DNA of 64,000 nucleotides, from contig JBEKTW010000012.1 of the NCBI GenBank assembly GCA_049515655.1, positions 39,633-103,632 of the forward strand. The letters run 5' to 3'. The DNA comes from JBEKTW01 sp049515655. GTDB lineage: Bacteria > Bacteroidota > Ignavibacteria > UBA10030 > SZUA-254. Numbering within the stretch: the first letter of the stretch is position 1; every line of letters begins with the position of its first letter. Positions 1-9,041 of the stretch are shown here, one piece after another. The notes under the pieces were generated by a model, which was given only the letters and a program-made list of their open reading frames with translations, did not search any database and was not told the DNA's origin. Position numbers and translations under genes: made by a program.

Positions 1-114
1 GGTTTCCACCTGATGGGCTCTCAGCTTGTTGAGGATGAACAGAAGCGGGACGGCCGCGAGCGCGGCGATTCCAATCCACTTTAGCAACTTCGTTATACTT
101 TTCGATTCGTCCAT
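1..114 (-). CDS. Partial membrane-anchored hypothetical protein (N-terminus only)
   Basis: An open frame on the minus strand starts with ATG at 112-114 and runs off the left edge, giving 38 residues. It begins MDESKSITKLLKW, followed by a hydrophobic stretch of about 16 residues (IGIAALAAVPLLFIL) and then a basic residue pair, which fits an N-terminal transmembrane anchor facing outward. No family can be assigned from so short a piece. It is transcribed away from the PIG-L gene, so the 520-bp gap between them should hold divergent promoters. Confidence 0.6.
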   Translation of the reverse strand, partial: MDESKSITKLLKWIGIAALAAVPLLFILNKLRAHQVET

Positions 115-637
115 GACAAAGGGTTCCAGTAATCTAATATACGTTCTATCATAATATACGATTTTTTCTGATAAGATACTTGACGAAGATCACATAGAAC
201 CTTTTTCCCAACGGGAAACCGGCAGCGGGAGAAGTGCTCTATACGGATTGTTTTGCCCATAATAATAAATCATATTACGCAGAGCTATAATTCTAAATGA
301 AAAATAGTAAATCCGAATACCGAAACCGTAAACAAATCCTAAATCCGAATATCTAAACTCTAAATTCCGCTTTTCAGAATCCCGCTCCCCAGCGGAATCC
401 AGAAGCGGGACAATTCCTAAATCTTAATATCCAAATTCTAAACAAGCACCAAGTCCCAGCATCTAAACCAAGACATCCAAAGAATCAAAAAAGGTTGTCG
501 TTCTGATCGGTGTTTCGATTTTTGCATTTAGAACTTAGATTTTATTTAGGATTTCGGATTTCGTGCTTCGAATTTATCTATGATTTTGGACATCGAACGT
601 TGCTTTACGTAACGTCACTTAATAATTTCATAGAGAT
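115..637. repeat. Gap filled with degenerate AAATCC/TAAATCCGAAT word repeats
   Basis: No gene is visible. From about 290 to 470 the plus strand repeats variants of short words such as AAATCCTAAATCCGAATATC and TAAATTC, and from about 528 to 580 the reverse-complement style appears (TTATTTAGGATTTCGGATTT). The units are imperfect and vary from 7 to 12 bp, so this is neither a CRISPR array nor a clean microsatellite. The same class of word repeat, with other words, fills gaps in the catabolic region further right. The stretch also separates two divergent genes and should contain their promoters, but I cannot pick a convincing one. Confidence 0.6.
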
Positions 638-2563
638 TTGCCTGTGAATCAAACACATCCTGTGACGGAAAAAATATCCATCGTTCTTTCAATCTTACTG
701 TGCGGCGCATTCCTGTGCTACGGCAAACCGCTCCGGACAACGCCGGCAGGTTCTTCACACCCCTCACTCGTTCTTATGTGCCTCTCCGCCCATCCCGACG
801 ATGAAGACGGCGCCGCGCTCGCATTCAACGGAATAGTACGCGGCCTCAAAACGTACAGTGTCCTTTTCACACGAGGTGAGGGCGGACAGAATGAAACCGG
901 TTCCGAACTCTACGAGGACCTCGGTGAACTACGAACAAATGAAACGCTCGAAGCGGCCAAGATTCTCGGCACCGAGGCCTATTTCCTCGGCTTCCCTGAT
1001 TTTGGATTTTCAAAAACGGCGAAGGAGACTTTCATTAAGTGGGGCGGCAAAGACAGCGTCCTCGCGCGGCTCGTGTACTTCATCCGGGCGCTCAAACCTG
1101 ATGTTATCATCACAAATCATGACACCGTCACGGTCAAACCGAATCGCCAGCACGGCAACCATCAAGCAGTAGGTATTACGGCCTATGAAGCGTTCTCGAA
1201 AGCAGCCGACCCGCTGTACCATCCGGGACAATTGAACGACAGGGTCACGACGTGGCAGGTAAAAAAACTTTTCTTCCGCTCGTTCAGGGCGGACTCCACG
1301 GCAAAGAACAGGCAGTTCGTCGAGCTGGATACGCGCCAGCGTGACAGTACCGGCACACCCATCGAGCAAATCGCCATTGCCGCTCTCCACAAGCACCGTT
1401 CGCAGGGCCTGGAACGAATCACGCTCGAAGGTATCCCGGATTTCTTCCGGCGCCATAGATATTACCTCGTTGAGAGTGACCGTCAATATCCGTTCGATAA
1501 CCATGATCTCTTTTCGGGGATCACACCGTCAATAAGAACTCAGGGCTCCGTCACAAGCGCGGCTCTCCAGGCCGCTGCACCCGTGAAAATCGTGGTGTCG
1601 CCGGGGTTCGTACCGCTAAATCTATCGGGAGAATCGGGCAGTAGGGACATCAGCCGGACATTCGTTGTCAATCTCATCAAGAACACTTCCGGGAAGGTCG
1701 ATGCGAGGCTGAGCATTCACGCTGGAAAGGAAGGCCGGAGCCTCTTCTCAAAAAGGATTTCCCTGGACTCGCAGAAATATGCTGACACCGTGCGACTTAC
1801 ACTGGGCAGGGATGAAATCATGGCCGCAAAAGTCCTACATTTTAATGTGGAAGAAGCAAATATCGCTCACGCGATTCCGGCCAGCACAATTGTAACATTC
1901 CAGCCTGTTACCGCGAATTTCGAATCCGATGCGCTGGTGGGTATTGTCGCCACGTATGACAATTCATTGGAAGAAGTGCTGCACTCATTCCACGTCAACT
2001 ATCGCCCCATCGACTCGAGCGCGTTAGCCACGGAGGATTTAGGGAAATACACGACGATCCTTCTCGACCTTCGGACGTTTGAATTCCGGAACGACGCCGT
2101 CAAGTACGCAAACCGGTTGATCGACTACTCCTATGGCGGCGGCAATCTGGTCTGTTTCTACCACAAATTGAATGACTGGAACGGGAAAGGATTCTCGCCG
2201 TACCCCATCACGATCACGAATGAACGTGTAACGGAAGAGGACGCTGCCGTCGTTCCGCTCGTGCCCGACCACCCTCTGCTAACAACACCAAACATGATCT
2301 TGCCCCAAGATTGGAACGGGTGGGTGCAGGAACGAAGCATTTACCTGCCGAGCGACGACACGCTGAAGACCTCTGCAAGATATGTCCGTATACTGGCGAT
2401 GAGCGACGAGAATGAACATCAACCGCCGACGTCCCTCCTCTGGACCCGATACGGCAAAGGGACATACACTTACGCATCGCTCGTTCTCTACCGGCAGCTG
2501 CGCATCCTCAACGACGGAGCCGTCAAGCTGTTGTTTAATCTCATTTCCCGGAAGAACCGCTGA
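638..2563 (+). CDS. Secreted PIG-L/LmbE-family deacetylase
   Basis: This 641-residue protein has a hydrophobic signal-like segment at residues 13-30. The PIG-L zinc-site motif AHPDDE follows near residue 51, with supporting motifs TRGEGGQNE, NHD and HGNHQAVG, all typical of the N-acetylglucosaminyl-PI/mycothiol-type Zn deacetylase fold. The family removes acetyl groups from N-acetylglucosaminyl conjugates; the substrate here is unknown. At about 640 residues it is longer than simple LmbE proteins, with a C-terminal half of beta-rich and possibly glutamine-amidotransferase-like character, as in other large secreted Bacteroidota members. The longest frame starts at TTG 638; GTG 644 is an alternative, and neither has a strong ribosome binding site. 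The stop touches the next gene, suggesting coupling. Confidence 0.85.
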   Translation: MPVNQTHPVTEKISIVLSILLCGAFLCYGKPLRTTPAGSSHPSLVLMCLSAHPDDEDGAALAFNGIVRGLKTYSVLFTRGEGGQNETGSELYEDLGELRTNETLEAAKILGTEAYFLGFPDFGFSKTAKETFIKWGGKDSVLARLVYFIRALKPDVIITNHDTVTVKPNRQHGNHQAVGITAYEAFSKAADPLYHPGQLNDRVTTWQVKKLFFRSFRADSTAKNRQFVELDTRQRDSTGTPIEQIAIAALHKHRSQGLERITLEGIPDFFRRHRYYLVESDRQYPFDNHDLFSGITPSIRTQGSVTSAALQAAAPVKIVVSPGFVPLNLSGESGSRDISRTFVVNLIKNTSGKVDARLSIHAGKEGRSLFSKRISLDSQKYADTVRLTLGRDEIMAAKVLHFNVEEANIAHAIPASTIVTFQPVTANFESDALVGIVATYDNSLEEVLHSFHVNYRPIDSSALATEDLGKYTTILLDLRTFEFRNDAVKYANRLIDYSYGGGNLVCFYHKLNDWNGKGFSPYPITITNERVTEEDAAVVPLVPDHPLLTTPNMILPQDWNGWVQERSIYLPSDDTLKTSARYVRILAMSDENEHQPPTSLLWTRYGKGTYTYASLVLYRQLRILNDGAVKLLFNLISRKNR

Positions 2564-4027
2564 GTGTCGTCCCCGGCACCACACGACCGCCCGGAGCTCA
2601 TACGAGGGGTCGGCCTCACGGCCGCTACCTCTCTGAACATGATCGACATGATCGGTGTCGGTCCGTTCATCACCATCCCGCTGATCGTCGCCGCCATGGG
2701 AGGTCCACAGGCAATCCTCGGATGGATCTTCGGCGCCGTGCTCGTCGCGTGTGACGGACTTGTGTGGGCAGAGCTCGGCGCGGCATTGCCGGGTTCGGGC
2801 GGGTCGTACCGGTATCTCAAGGAAATCTATAACCCCGCCGGGCTCGGGAAGTTGATGGCTTTCCTGTACGTCTGGCAACTCTCGTTCAGCGCCCCCCTTT
2901 CGATTGCATCGGGTTGTATCGGCCTCTCGCAGTACGCCGGCTATTTACTGCCGTCCCTCGGGAAAACGCTGCTGCACCAGGATCTTCATTTTGCGATCCC
3001 GTTCCTCGGCACGGTGGAGGCAAGCTCGCTCCTGACTGCCGGCACATTTGTCGCAATGGCGGCGTGCCTGGCGGCAGTGTTCCTGCTCTATCGAAACATT
3101 ACCGTCATCGCACGGATTTCCCGCTACCTGTGGGTGGGAGTAATGCTGACGATCGGCTGGATCATCATTGCAGGAATCACACATTTCAACAGCGCGCGGG
3201 CTTTCAGTTTCCCACCCAACGCATTCTCCCTCTCGACGAATTTCTTCAACGGGATGGGCGCCGGAATGATTGTCGCGATTTATGATTACTGGGGATACTA
3301 TAATGTGTGTTTCATCGGCGGCGAGGTGAAAAACCCCGGTCGCGTCATCCCGCGCGCCATTCTTTTTTCGATTCTGTTTGTGGCGATCATTTATCTCACA
3401 ATGAACGTCAGTATTCTCGGCGTGATCCCCTGGCAGGAGCTGAGTGAGACCGCAGCTTCCGACGCCCGGCAGTACATAGTTTCGGTGTTCATGCAAAGGA
3501 TCTACGGAAATTGGGCAGGGCTACTTGCGACAGTTCTCATCATGTGGACGGCCTTTGCATCGATCTTCTCGCTTCTCCTCGGCTATTCACGGGTGCCGTA
3601 TGCAGCCGCGCTGGAGAGGGATTATTTCAGGGTATTTTCGAACATCCACCCCAAACATCGCTTCCCGAATGTCTCATTACTCGCGCTGGGGTTCGTGGCA
3701 ATCCTGTTTTGCTCCCTGCGGCTCTCGGACGTCATCGCGGCGCTGGTCGTCATTCGCATCATCGTACAATTTCTAGCGCAGACGGTCGGGATCGTCGTCC
3801 TGCGTATTCGCCGGCCGGAGATGCCCCGTCCTTTCCGCATGTGGCTGTATCCTCTCCCGGCAATGGTGGCCTTCGTCGGGTTTCTTTACGTTCTGATTAT
3901 GCGGGAGAACTTCCTGAAGGAAATCCGTTACGCCGCCGTCATTATTGTCGTCGGACTTGTTCTTTACGTACTTCGTGCGGTCCGAAACGGCGATTGGCCA
4001 TTCTCCGTGGCGCGTACGAATGAGTAA
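2564..4027 (+). CDS. APC-superfamily amino-acid permease
   Basis: This 487-residue polytopic membrane protein has about twelve hydrophobic segments. The N-terminal segment carries the APC signature region (GLTAATSLNMIDMIGVGPFI), followed by LPGSGGSYRYL, which is typical of the APC amino acid/polyamine/organocation transporters. It probably imports an amino acid or amine across the inner membrane; the substrate cannot be read from sequence. The GTG start at 2564 follows the TGA of the deacetylase with no gap, so the two are very likely co-transcribed and translationally coupled. This pairing suggests the deacetylase releases a compound that the permease imports, which is inference. Confidence 0.9.
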   Translation: MSSPAPHDRPELIRGVGLTAATSLNMIDMIGVGPFITIPLIVAAMGGPQAILGWIFGAVLVACDGLVWAELGAALPGSGGSYRYLKEIYNPAGLGKLMAFLYVWQLSFSAPLSIASGCIGLSQYAGYLLPSLGKTLLHQDLHFAIPFLGTVEASSLLTAGTFVAMAACLAAVFLLYRNITVIARISRYLWVGVMLTIGWIIIAGITHFNSARAFSFPPNAFSLSTNFFNGMGAGMIVAIYDYWGYYNVCFIGGEVKNPGRVIPRAILFSILFVAIIYLTMNVSILGVIPWQELSETAASDARQYIVSVFMQRIYGNWAGLLATVLIMWTAFASIFSLLLGYSRVPYAAALERDYFRVFSNIHPKHRFPNVSLLALGFVAILFCSLRLSDVIAALVVIRIIVQFLAQTVGIVVLRIRRPEMPRPFRMWLYPLPAMVAFVGFLYVLIMRENFLKEIRYAAVIIVVGLVLYVLRAVRNGDWPFSVARTNE

Positions 4028-4440
4028 TCGGTTGGCAGATGGGATTGGGGAACGACATGAAACCTTTGCGCTCTCGCGATTTGAAAAGCTTTACCACAAA
4101 GACACAAAGGACACAAGGAGAAAACTTCATAGCCATCTTCAACCTCTGGGTTCTATGCGAATCCTTTACGGTCTCTGCGTTCAAAAAAACTTTAAACGCA
4201 GAGGACGCAGAGAAAAGATACGCAGAGATCGCAAAGGGGATTGGTTGCTACAGGGATGCATTCCAACTTCCGAGCTAGTGTTGCAATGCACAATACGTGC
4301 GTCATCCGCGCCGTATCAGTGAAAATCAGCTGTAAGTTGATAACTTTGAGTAGATCGGTCAACTTAGGGAAGTTGAACAAATGCCGGTGTTGTACCCTCG
4401 AAGCTTATTTGAATTGCACGCCGCCAGACGGCCGATGATC
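4028..4440. repeat. Non-coding gap with ACGCAGAG/CACAAAGG word repeats
   Basis: This 413-bp gap separates convergent genes. Between about 4091 and 4125 it reads as variants of CACAAAGACACAAAGGACAC, and at about 4195-4245 as AACGCAGAGGACGCAGAGAA, ATACGCAGAGATCGCAAAGG. These imperfect direct words resemble dispersed repeats known from many environmental bacterial genomes. Small overlapping open frames across it are low-complexity and differ between frames, so I treat it as non-coding. No clear terminator hairpin was found. Confidence 0.55.
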
Positions 4441-4875
4441 TTACTTGCCGATATCCTCATTCCATAGCGCGGGATGTTCTTTGATGAAATGCTCCATCAT
4501 CTTCACGCATTCATCCAAATCAAGGTCGATGACTTCCACCCCGTGTTCACGCATGAAGTCGCGCGAGCCGGAAAAGGTTCTCGATTCGCCGACGACAACT
4601 TTTCGGATATTGAATTGAACCACCGCCCCGCCGCACAGGTAACAGGGCATCAAGGTCGAATAAAGGGTTGTGTTTCGGTAGTCTCCTACCCGGCCGGCGT
4701 TGACGAGGCAATCGATTTCCGCGTGCAACATCGTATTTTTTTCCTGCACTCGTTTGTTGTGCCCGCGTCCGATGATTGTCCCATCCCGAACAAGCACAGA
4801 GCCGATAGGAATCCCACCTTCGGAGAGTCCCTTTTTTGCCTCCTTTATCGCTTCAGACATGACCTTATCCATCAT
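4441..4875 (-). CDS. Cytosine deaminase-like nucleobase deaminase (yeast FCY1 type)
   Basis: This 144-residue protein of the cytidine/deoxycytidylate deaminase fold has the zinc motif HAEID (catalytic Glu after the first His ligand) and the second motif PCYLCGGA (the two Cys ligands). Overall it resembles the small eukaryotic-type cytosine deaminase, including GGIPIGSVLV, GRGHNKRVQ, VVGESRTFSG and the C-terminal LWNEDIGK, rather than bacterial CodA. The expected reaction is deamination of a pyrimidine or purine base to the oxo form with release of ammonia. It is the last gene of the long catabolic series, about 100 bp after the threonine-synthase-like gene, which supports a role in nucleobase breakdown. 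The start at 4875 has an ATGATG doublet. Confidence 0.85.
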   Translation of the reverse strand: MMDKVMSEAIKEAKKGLSEGGIPIGSVLVRDGTIIGRGHNKRVQEKNTMLHAEIDCLVNAGRVGDYRNTTLYSTLMPCYLCGGAVVQFNIRKVVVGESRTFSGSRDFMREHGVEVIDLDLDECVKMMEHFIKEHPALWNEDIGK

Positions 4876-4981
4876 AGATCTCTCTTGACTCCCTCAAGAA
4901 TTATCAATTGCTAACAACCAATTGACAATTGTCGATTAGCAGTTGGCCATTCACCATTACCTTGAGATGATCAAGCTCGTC

Positions 4982-6214
4982 TCAGGTGAATTTCAGCCGC
5001 CTGACTGCCTCGAGCGTCGGCTCGATCACCGTGCCTGCACCCGCAACTTTCATCGCGCTTGCGATATCTTTCAAGCCGTTGCCGGTCAGCACGCACACGA
5101 CTGTCTCATCCGATTTGACGAGACCGCCTTTGACTGCCTTTTTTAATCCCGCGTACGCGGCCGAGGCCGCAGGTTCGGAGAAAATCGCTTCGCCGCGCGC
5201 GAGTTCCGGAATCGCCGCGAGAATCTCATCGTCGCTCACTGTAAGGTATGCCCCCCCGGTTTCGCGCACGGCACGCACAGCACGCACACCGTCGCGCGGC
5301 ATATCCGCGCTGATAGAATCCGCAACGGTTTGCGCATTGACGGCAGTGATCTTTTCTGTTCCGGCTTTCCACGCGTTGTAACAGGCGGCCGAGCCTTCCG
5401 CTTGAATGCCCATGAGTTTCGGCATCCTGTCAATCCAGCCCAGGGCGAGCAAATCACGCAAGCCCTTCCACAAACCGCTGATGATATTACCGTCGCCGAC
5501 CGAAACGAAAATGGAGTCGGGCGTTTTCCAGCCTAGTTGTTCACACATCTCAATGGACGCGGTCTTCTTTCCTTCCACCGTATACGGGTTGAATGCAGTA
5601 TTGCGGCAATACCAGCCGAATTCTTTCGAGACCTCCAGGCACAGGTCAAAGGCCTGGTCGTACGTACCTTTGACAAGGATGATGCGCGCACCGAAAATCA
5701 GCAGTTGGGCAATTTTCGCCTTCGGGGCCGTCTGGGGGACAAAAATCACCGCGGGCATTTTCGCAGCAGCGGCGAGACCTGCGAGCGCGGCGCCCGCATT
5801 ACCGGTGCTTGCGGTTGTGATGACTTCAACACCCAGCTCACGCGCCTTTGCTACAACGACTGCGCTCGCACGGTCCTTAAACGACGCGGTCGGATTGCGA
5901 CCGTCGTCCTTGAGATACAGATGGCGCAATCCCAATCGTGGACCAAGAGTCGTCGAACGATAGAGCGGCGTCCAACCGACGTGAATCGGCGGCGCGGATG
6001 TGCGTGCATCGTCGAGCGGCAGAAGCGCCGAGTATCGCCAGATGGAGTAGTCGCGCGAATCGGAGATCGCACGCGGAGAAGTTGATTCGTTGATTCGTTT
6101 GTAATTGAAAATCGTATCGAGGATACCATCAGACCCATGGTTGGGACAAACATAACGCGTGGTCCGGGGGTCGTACTCCGAGCCACATAGGGTACATTTG
6201 AAATGATAGTTCAT
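4982..6214 (-). CDS. Threonine-synthase-like PLP enzyme
   Basis: This fold-type-II PLP enzyme of 410 residues is read from the ATG at 6214; an earlier in-frame ATG at 6268 would overlap the kinase gene by 29 bp. The N-terminus carries a small metal-ribbon pattern (CTLCG near residue 7, then CPNH), common in archaeal/bacterial short threonine synthases. The PLP lysine is in TASFKDRAS, and the phosphate loop in TASTGNAGAA. Textbook activity is conversion of O-phosphohomoserine to threonine. However, it sits directly behind carbamate kinase in a purine-type catabolic series with no threonine genes nearby, so an amine-eliminating or lyase role on a pathway intermediate is possible. Family assignment is firm; the substrate is not. 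Confidence 0.8.
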   Translation of the reverse strand: MNYHFKCTLCGSEYDPRTTRYVCPNHGSDGILDTIFNYKRINESTSPRAISDSRDYSIWRYSALLPLDDARTSAPPIHVGWTPLYRSTTLGPRLGLRHLYLKDDGRNPTASFKDRASAVVVAKARELGVEVITTASTGNAGAALAGLAAAAKMPAVIFVPQTAPKAKIAQLLIFGARIILVKGTYDQAFDLCLEVSKEFGWYCRNTAFNPYTVEGKKTASIEMCEQLGWKTPDSIFVSVGDGNIISGLWKGLRDLLALGWIDRMPKLMGIQAEGSAACYNAWKAGTEKITAVNAQTVADSISADMPRDGVRAVRAVRETGGAYLTVSDDEILAAIPELARGEAIFSEPAASAAYAGLKKAVKGGLVKSDETVVCVLTGNGLKDIASAMKVAGAGTVIEPTLEAVRRLKFT

Positions 6215-6239
6215 ATGGAGACAACCACCTTCGAGATCA

Positions 6240-7256
6240 TTACCGTGTGATGTGCGTTCCGGTTTCACCGCGCAAGGCGCGCCCGATGTTTTCGGGATTC
6301 GTGATTATCGCGTGCTTGCCGCCGGCTTCGAGGAACCAGATGATCGCTTCAATCTTGGGAGCCATAGAACCTCTGGCAAAATGCGTGCCTTCCGCAAGAT
6401 ACCGTTTCGCCTCTGCTAGCGTTATCTTATCGAGCCATTGCTGATTCGGTTTGCCAAAATTAATTGCCACTTTCTCGACCGCCGTCGCAATCAGAAATAA
6501 ATCGGCTTTGACTTTACTCGCGAGAAGACTGCTTGCAAAGTCCTTGTCGATAACTGCCGCGGTGCCCCGATACTCGCCATCGCCGACATCAATAACCGGT
6601 ATCCCGCCGCCGCCAACCGTGATGACAATGATGCCCTGGTTCAGAACGGCTTCGATGGTTGACAGCTCGACGATTTCTGCGGGCATAGGTGACGGAACCA
6701 CGCGCCGCCAGCCGCGACCCGCATCTTCGACGACGCTCCAGTCCATTTCAGTTTTACGCCGCATCGCTTCAGCTTGATCCATGAATCCGCCGATGGGCTT
6801 CGATGGATGCTGGAAAGCCGGGTCCTTTTGATCTACCAGCACCTGCGTGATAATCGTCGCACATTGTTTCTTAATACCGCGATGATACAACTCGTTCTGC
6901 AGCGCTTGCTGCAATTCGTACCCGATCGCGCCCTGCGTATCCGCGCCGCATACATCAAGAGGAACTTCGTGCATTCCTTCGACTTTGGCGGCTATTTCGG
7001 AGCGGCGCAGGATGAAACCGACCTGCGGTCCATTGCCATGCCCGATTGCAACATCCCAACGTTGCTCGATCATATCGGCGACATGATGTGCAGTTTCGCG
7101 TAATGCGCTTTCCTGATCTTCGACCGACTGGTGCTTTGTATCTTTGATGAGCGAGTTGCCGCCAATGGCGATCACCGCGAGTTTGCGTTTGGGAACGCCG
7201 GGCCTTCTCCTGACAATTTTCCTCACCCTCTTCATTGTCTTCTTTTTCTTTGCCAT
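6240..7256 (-). CDS. Carbamate kinase (YqeA/ArcC family) with basic N-terminal extension
   Basis: The amino-acid-kinase fold is clear: KLAVIAIGGNSLI near the N-terminus, GHGNGPQVG, GGGGIPV and the late FARGSMAPKIEA segment. Carbamate kinase makes ATP from carbamoyl phosphate, releasing carbamate that decays to ammonia and CO2, so it is the energy-yielding step behind the two carbamoyltransferases upstream. I choose the ATG at 7256, preceded by AAAGGA; the upstream ATG at 7325 lies in repeat DNA. From that start the protein has an extra 25 residues rich in Lys and Arg (begins MAKKKKTMKRVRKIVRRR) before the normal kinase start. It is 338 residues long, against about 310 for the family. Confidence 0.92.
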   Translation of the reverse strand: MAKKKKTMKRVRKIVRRRPGVPKRKLAVIAIGGNSLIKDTKHQSVEDQESALRETAHHVADMIEQRWDVAIGHGNGPQVGFILRRSEIAAKVEGMHEVPLDVCGADTQGAIGYELQQALQNELYHRGIKKQCATIITQVLVDQKDPAFQHPSKPIGGFMDQAEAMRRKTEMDWSVVEDAGRGWRRVVPSPMPAEIVELSTIEAVLNQGIIVITVGGGGIPVIDVGDGEYRGTAAVIDKDFASSLLASKVKADLFLIATAVEKVAINFGKPNQQWLDKITLAEAKRYLAEGTHFARGSMAPKIEAIIWFLEAGGKHAIITNPENIGRALRGETGTHITR

Positions 7257-7377
7257 GATTATTGTCCTTTTTTTGCCTTCGATAACCAGGTAACTACTCA
7301 ACCAATCAACGATCCAACTACCCAACTATTCAACTACTCAACGATCCAACCACTCAACTATTCAACTATCGCACTAT
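7257..7377. repeat. Degenerate CAACTATTCAA/CAACGATCC word array
   Basis: From about 7298 to 7380 the gap consists of imperfect units of about 9-10 bp, each a variant of CAACTA(T/C)(T/C)CAA or CAACGATCCAA. There is no constant repeat/spacer organisation. It lies between the carbamate kinase and the first carbamoyltransferase. Confidence 0.75.
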
Positions 7378-8358
7378 TTAACCCATCGTCAATGCCATCG
7401 CCGCTTTCTGGGCGTGCATCCGATTTTCAGCTTCATCGTACACAACCGAGTTGGGTCCATCCATTACGCCGTCGGTCACTTCGATGTTGCGGTCGGCGGG
7501 AAGCGGATGCATGTAAATTGCATCGGGTTTTGCCAGCTTTAGCCGTCGCTCGTCCATAATCCACGACGAGTATTTGCCGATGATTTTTGCGCCTTCTTTT
7601 TCGTCCGCCGTGTGGACCATCGCGCCCCACGACTTAGCGTAGACGACGTCGGCGCCCTTCATCGCGGCATCCATATCGTTAACCACCTCGAAGCCTGCGC
7701 CAAATTTCTTCGCTTGCTCACGCGCTTGATCCATGATCTCCGGCATCAGTTTAAATTCCGGAGGATGCGCAAGGACGACATCCATTCCAAAGCGCGGCAT
7801 TTGCAGGATGAGTGATTGCGGTACCGACATCGGTTTCTGGTACGAGGAGGCGTATGCCCATGACACGACGATCTTCTTGCGGCGCAGATCGCGTCCCTTC
7901 TTTTCGACAATCGTCATCAGGTCGGCGAGTATCTGGTACGGGTGATAGACGTCGCACTGCATATTCAGGACCGGCACCCGCGAGTGTTTTGCAACTTCAT
8001 TGATGTATTTGTTGCCGACGCCCCAGTCCACATGGCGGATGGCGATGCCGTCGAAATACCGGCCAAAAATTTCTCCGATTTCCTTCGGCGTGTCGCCGTG
8101 CGCAATCTGCGTCGACCGCGACTCGATGAATGCCGCGTGCCCGCCGAGTTGTGCCATCCCTGCTTCAAAGGAACCGCGCGTACGCGTGCTGGAGAAAAAG
8201 AATAGCATGGCGAGGACTTTATCGCGCAGCACTGCCTGCGATTCATTCAACGCGCGTTTGCGTTTTAAATCAAAAGCAACGTCGAGGACAGTTTCAACTT
8301 CTTCTTTGCTGAAATCGAGATCGCCGATTAAATCACGGCCATGTAGGTATGTTTGCAT
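7378..8358 (-). CDS. YgeW-like carbamoyltransferase
   Basis: This 326-residue aspartate/ornithine carbamoyltransferase-superfamily protein has the carbamoyl-phosphate motif SSTRTR near residue 56 (FFFSSTRTRGSFEAG), the HPYQ motif (CDVYHPYQILAD) and a late HPLP motif (MHPLPADRN). The fit is with the YgeW/unknown-substrate group rather than PyrB or ArgF, because the Asp- and Orn-specific loops are not recognisable. In the E. coli ygeWXY-yqeA set the orthologue is thought to work towards carbamoyl phosphate formation from a ureido compound. Here carbamate kinase follows immediately, which supports phosphorolysis of a carbamoylated amine as its role. The specific substrate is inferred, not seen. 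Confidence 0.82.
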   Translation of the reverse strand: MQTYLHGRDLIGDLDFSKEEVETVLDVAFDLKRKRALNESQAVLRDKVLAMLFFFSSTRTRGSFEAGMAQLGGHAAFIESRSTQIAHGDTPKEIGEIFGRYFDGIAIRHVDWGVGNKYINEVAKHSRVPVLNMQCDVYHPYQILADLMTIVEKKGRDLRRKKIVVSWAYASSYQKPMSVPQSLILQMPRFGMDVVLAHPPEFKLMPEIMDQAREQAKKFGAGFEVVNDMDAAMKGADVVYAKSWGAMVHTADEKEGAKIIGKYSSWIMDERRLKLAKPDAIYMHPLPADRNIEVTDGVMDGPNSVVYDEAENRMHAQKAAMALTMG

Positions 8359-8460
8359 GGGTTCTTCTTTCGTTTGATAGTTCGATAGTTAAATAGTTCA
8401 ATAGTTAGATAGTTGGATAGTTCAATAGTTCGATAGTTGGATCGTTCAGTCGTTTGGTGG
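8359..8460. repeat. Degenerate ATAGTTCAATAGTTGG word array
   Basis: About ten imperfect units of 8-9 bp (variants of GATAGTT(C/G)(A/G)) run from 8376 to 8450. They continue into the 3' end of the four-helix-bundle gene on the minus strand, so the last dozen or so residues of that protein (Lys-, Pro-, Asp-rich) appear to be encoded by array DNA. Confidence 0.75.
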
Positions 8461-8868
8461 TTTCTTCGTTGGATCGTCGGAGCGTTGTTTGTTCGATGCT
8501 GAGCCGTGTTCGCGAAGATACGCGATGAATGCATTCATGAGTTGTTTCGCTTCAGTTGCCAAATTGTAAACGGCATCCATTTGTTCTTGCGTGACGTACT
8601 TGCGATCAAGCGCGAGGTTCAATTCAGACTGTACTTCGCTGGCTGAGCGGCGCGCAATCTTTAGAAACCGGATGAATTCCGGATTATAGCCAGAATCGAA
8701 GCCCTCTGCTATATTGTGCATCACTGATCCTGCCGCCGCCTGAATCTGATCCCGTAGCCTAAAGTCTTTCGCAAATCGTGTTCCTTCAGTGAGATCATAG
8801 ATCGCGTTTGCCAATTTCCGCGCCTTATGCCAACACTCTAGATCTTCAAAGTGTCTGATTGTCCCCAT
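8446..8868 (-). CDS. Four-helix-bundle protein (23S rRNA IVS-encoded family)
   Basis: The family signature is plain: HFEDLECWHKARKLANAIYDLT, then LRDQIQAAAGSVMHNIAEGF, then EFIRFLKIARRSASEVQSEL. Members form four-helix bundles and are often encoded in intervening sequences of 23S rRNA or dispersed in genomes; their function is unknown. I choose the ATG at 8868, preceded by GGGGAGG at good spacing, over the TTG at 8883. The protein is 140 residues, with a tail derived from the adjacent repeat array. It interrupts the run between the two carbamoyltransferases, and is one of three copies in this gene series. Confidence 0.85.
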   Translation of the reverse strand: MGTIRHFEDLECWHKARKLANAIYDLTEGTRFAKDFRLRDQIQAAAGSVMHNIAEGFDSGYNPEFIRFLKIARRSASEVQSELNLALDRKYVTQEQMDAVYNLATEAKQLMNAFIAYLREHGSASNKQRSDDPTKKPPND

Positions 8869-8880
8869 AAAAATCCTCCC

Positions 8881-9041
8881 CAACTGTCGAACAATTGAAC
8901 GACCAAACGATCCAACGATTCAACAACCGAACAATCCAACTACCCAACTACTTAACTACGCAACCACACAACTGTACGTTATTCAACGCCCGAACGATCT
9001 AACGACCCAACTATTTAACTACTCAACTACGTAACTGTAAG
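8881..9041. repeat. Degenerate CAACTACTCAACTACG word array
   Basis: About 160 bp is made of imperfect 8-10 bp units such as GAACGATC(C/T)AAC, CAACTACTTAACTACG and AACTGTACGTTATTCAAC. A longer word, AACTG(T/A)A(C/A)GTTATTCAAC, occurs twice (about 8969 and 9034). I see no conserved repeat with unique spacers, so it is not CRISPR. Confidence 0.75.

Noticed and set aside
2279..2878. Long minus-strand frame of 199 residues
   Set aside because: It lies across the junction of the PIG-L and permease genes, both with clear family motifs, and has shadow-like Arg/His/Asp-rich composition.
4039..4380. Several overlapping frames of 62-125 residues
   Set aside because: All are readings of CACAAAGG and ACGCAGAG word repeats in different frames.
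8881..9041. Possible CRISPR array
   Set aside because: Units are 8-10 bp, imperfect and without constant repeat and unique spacers; no cas genes are nearby.
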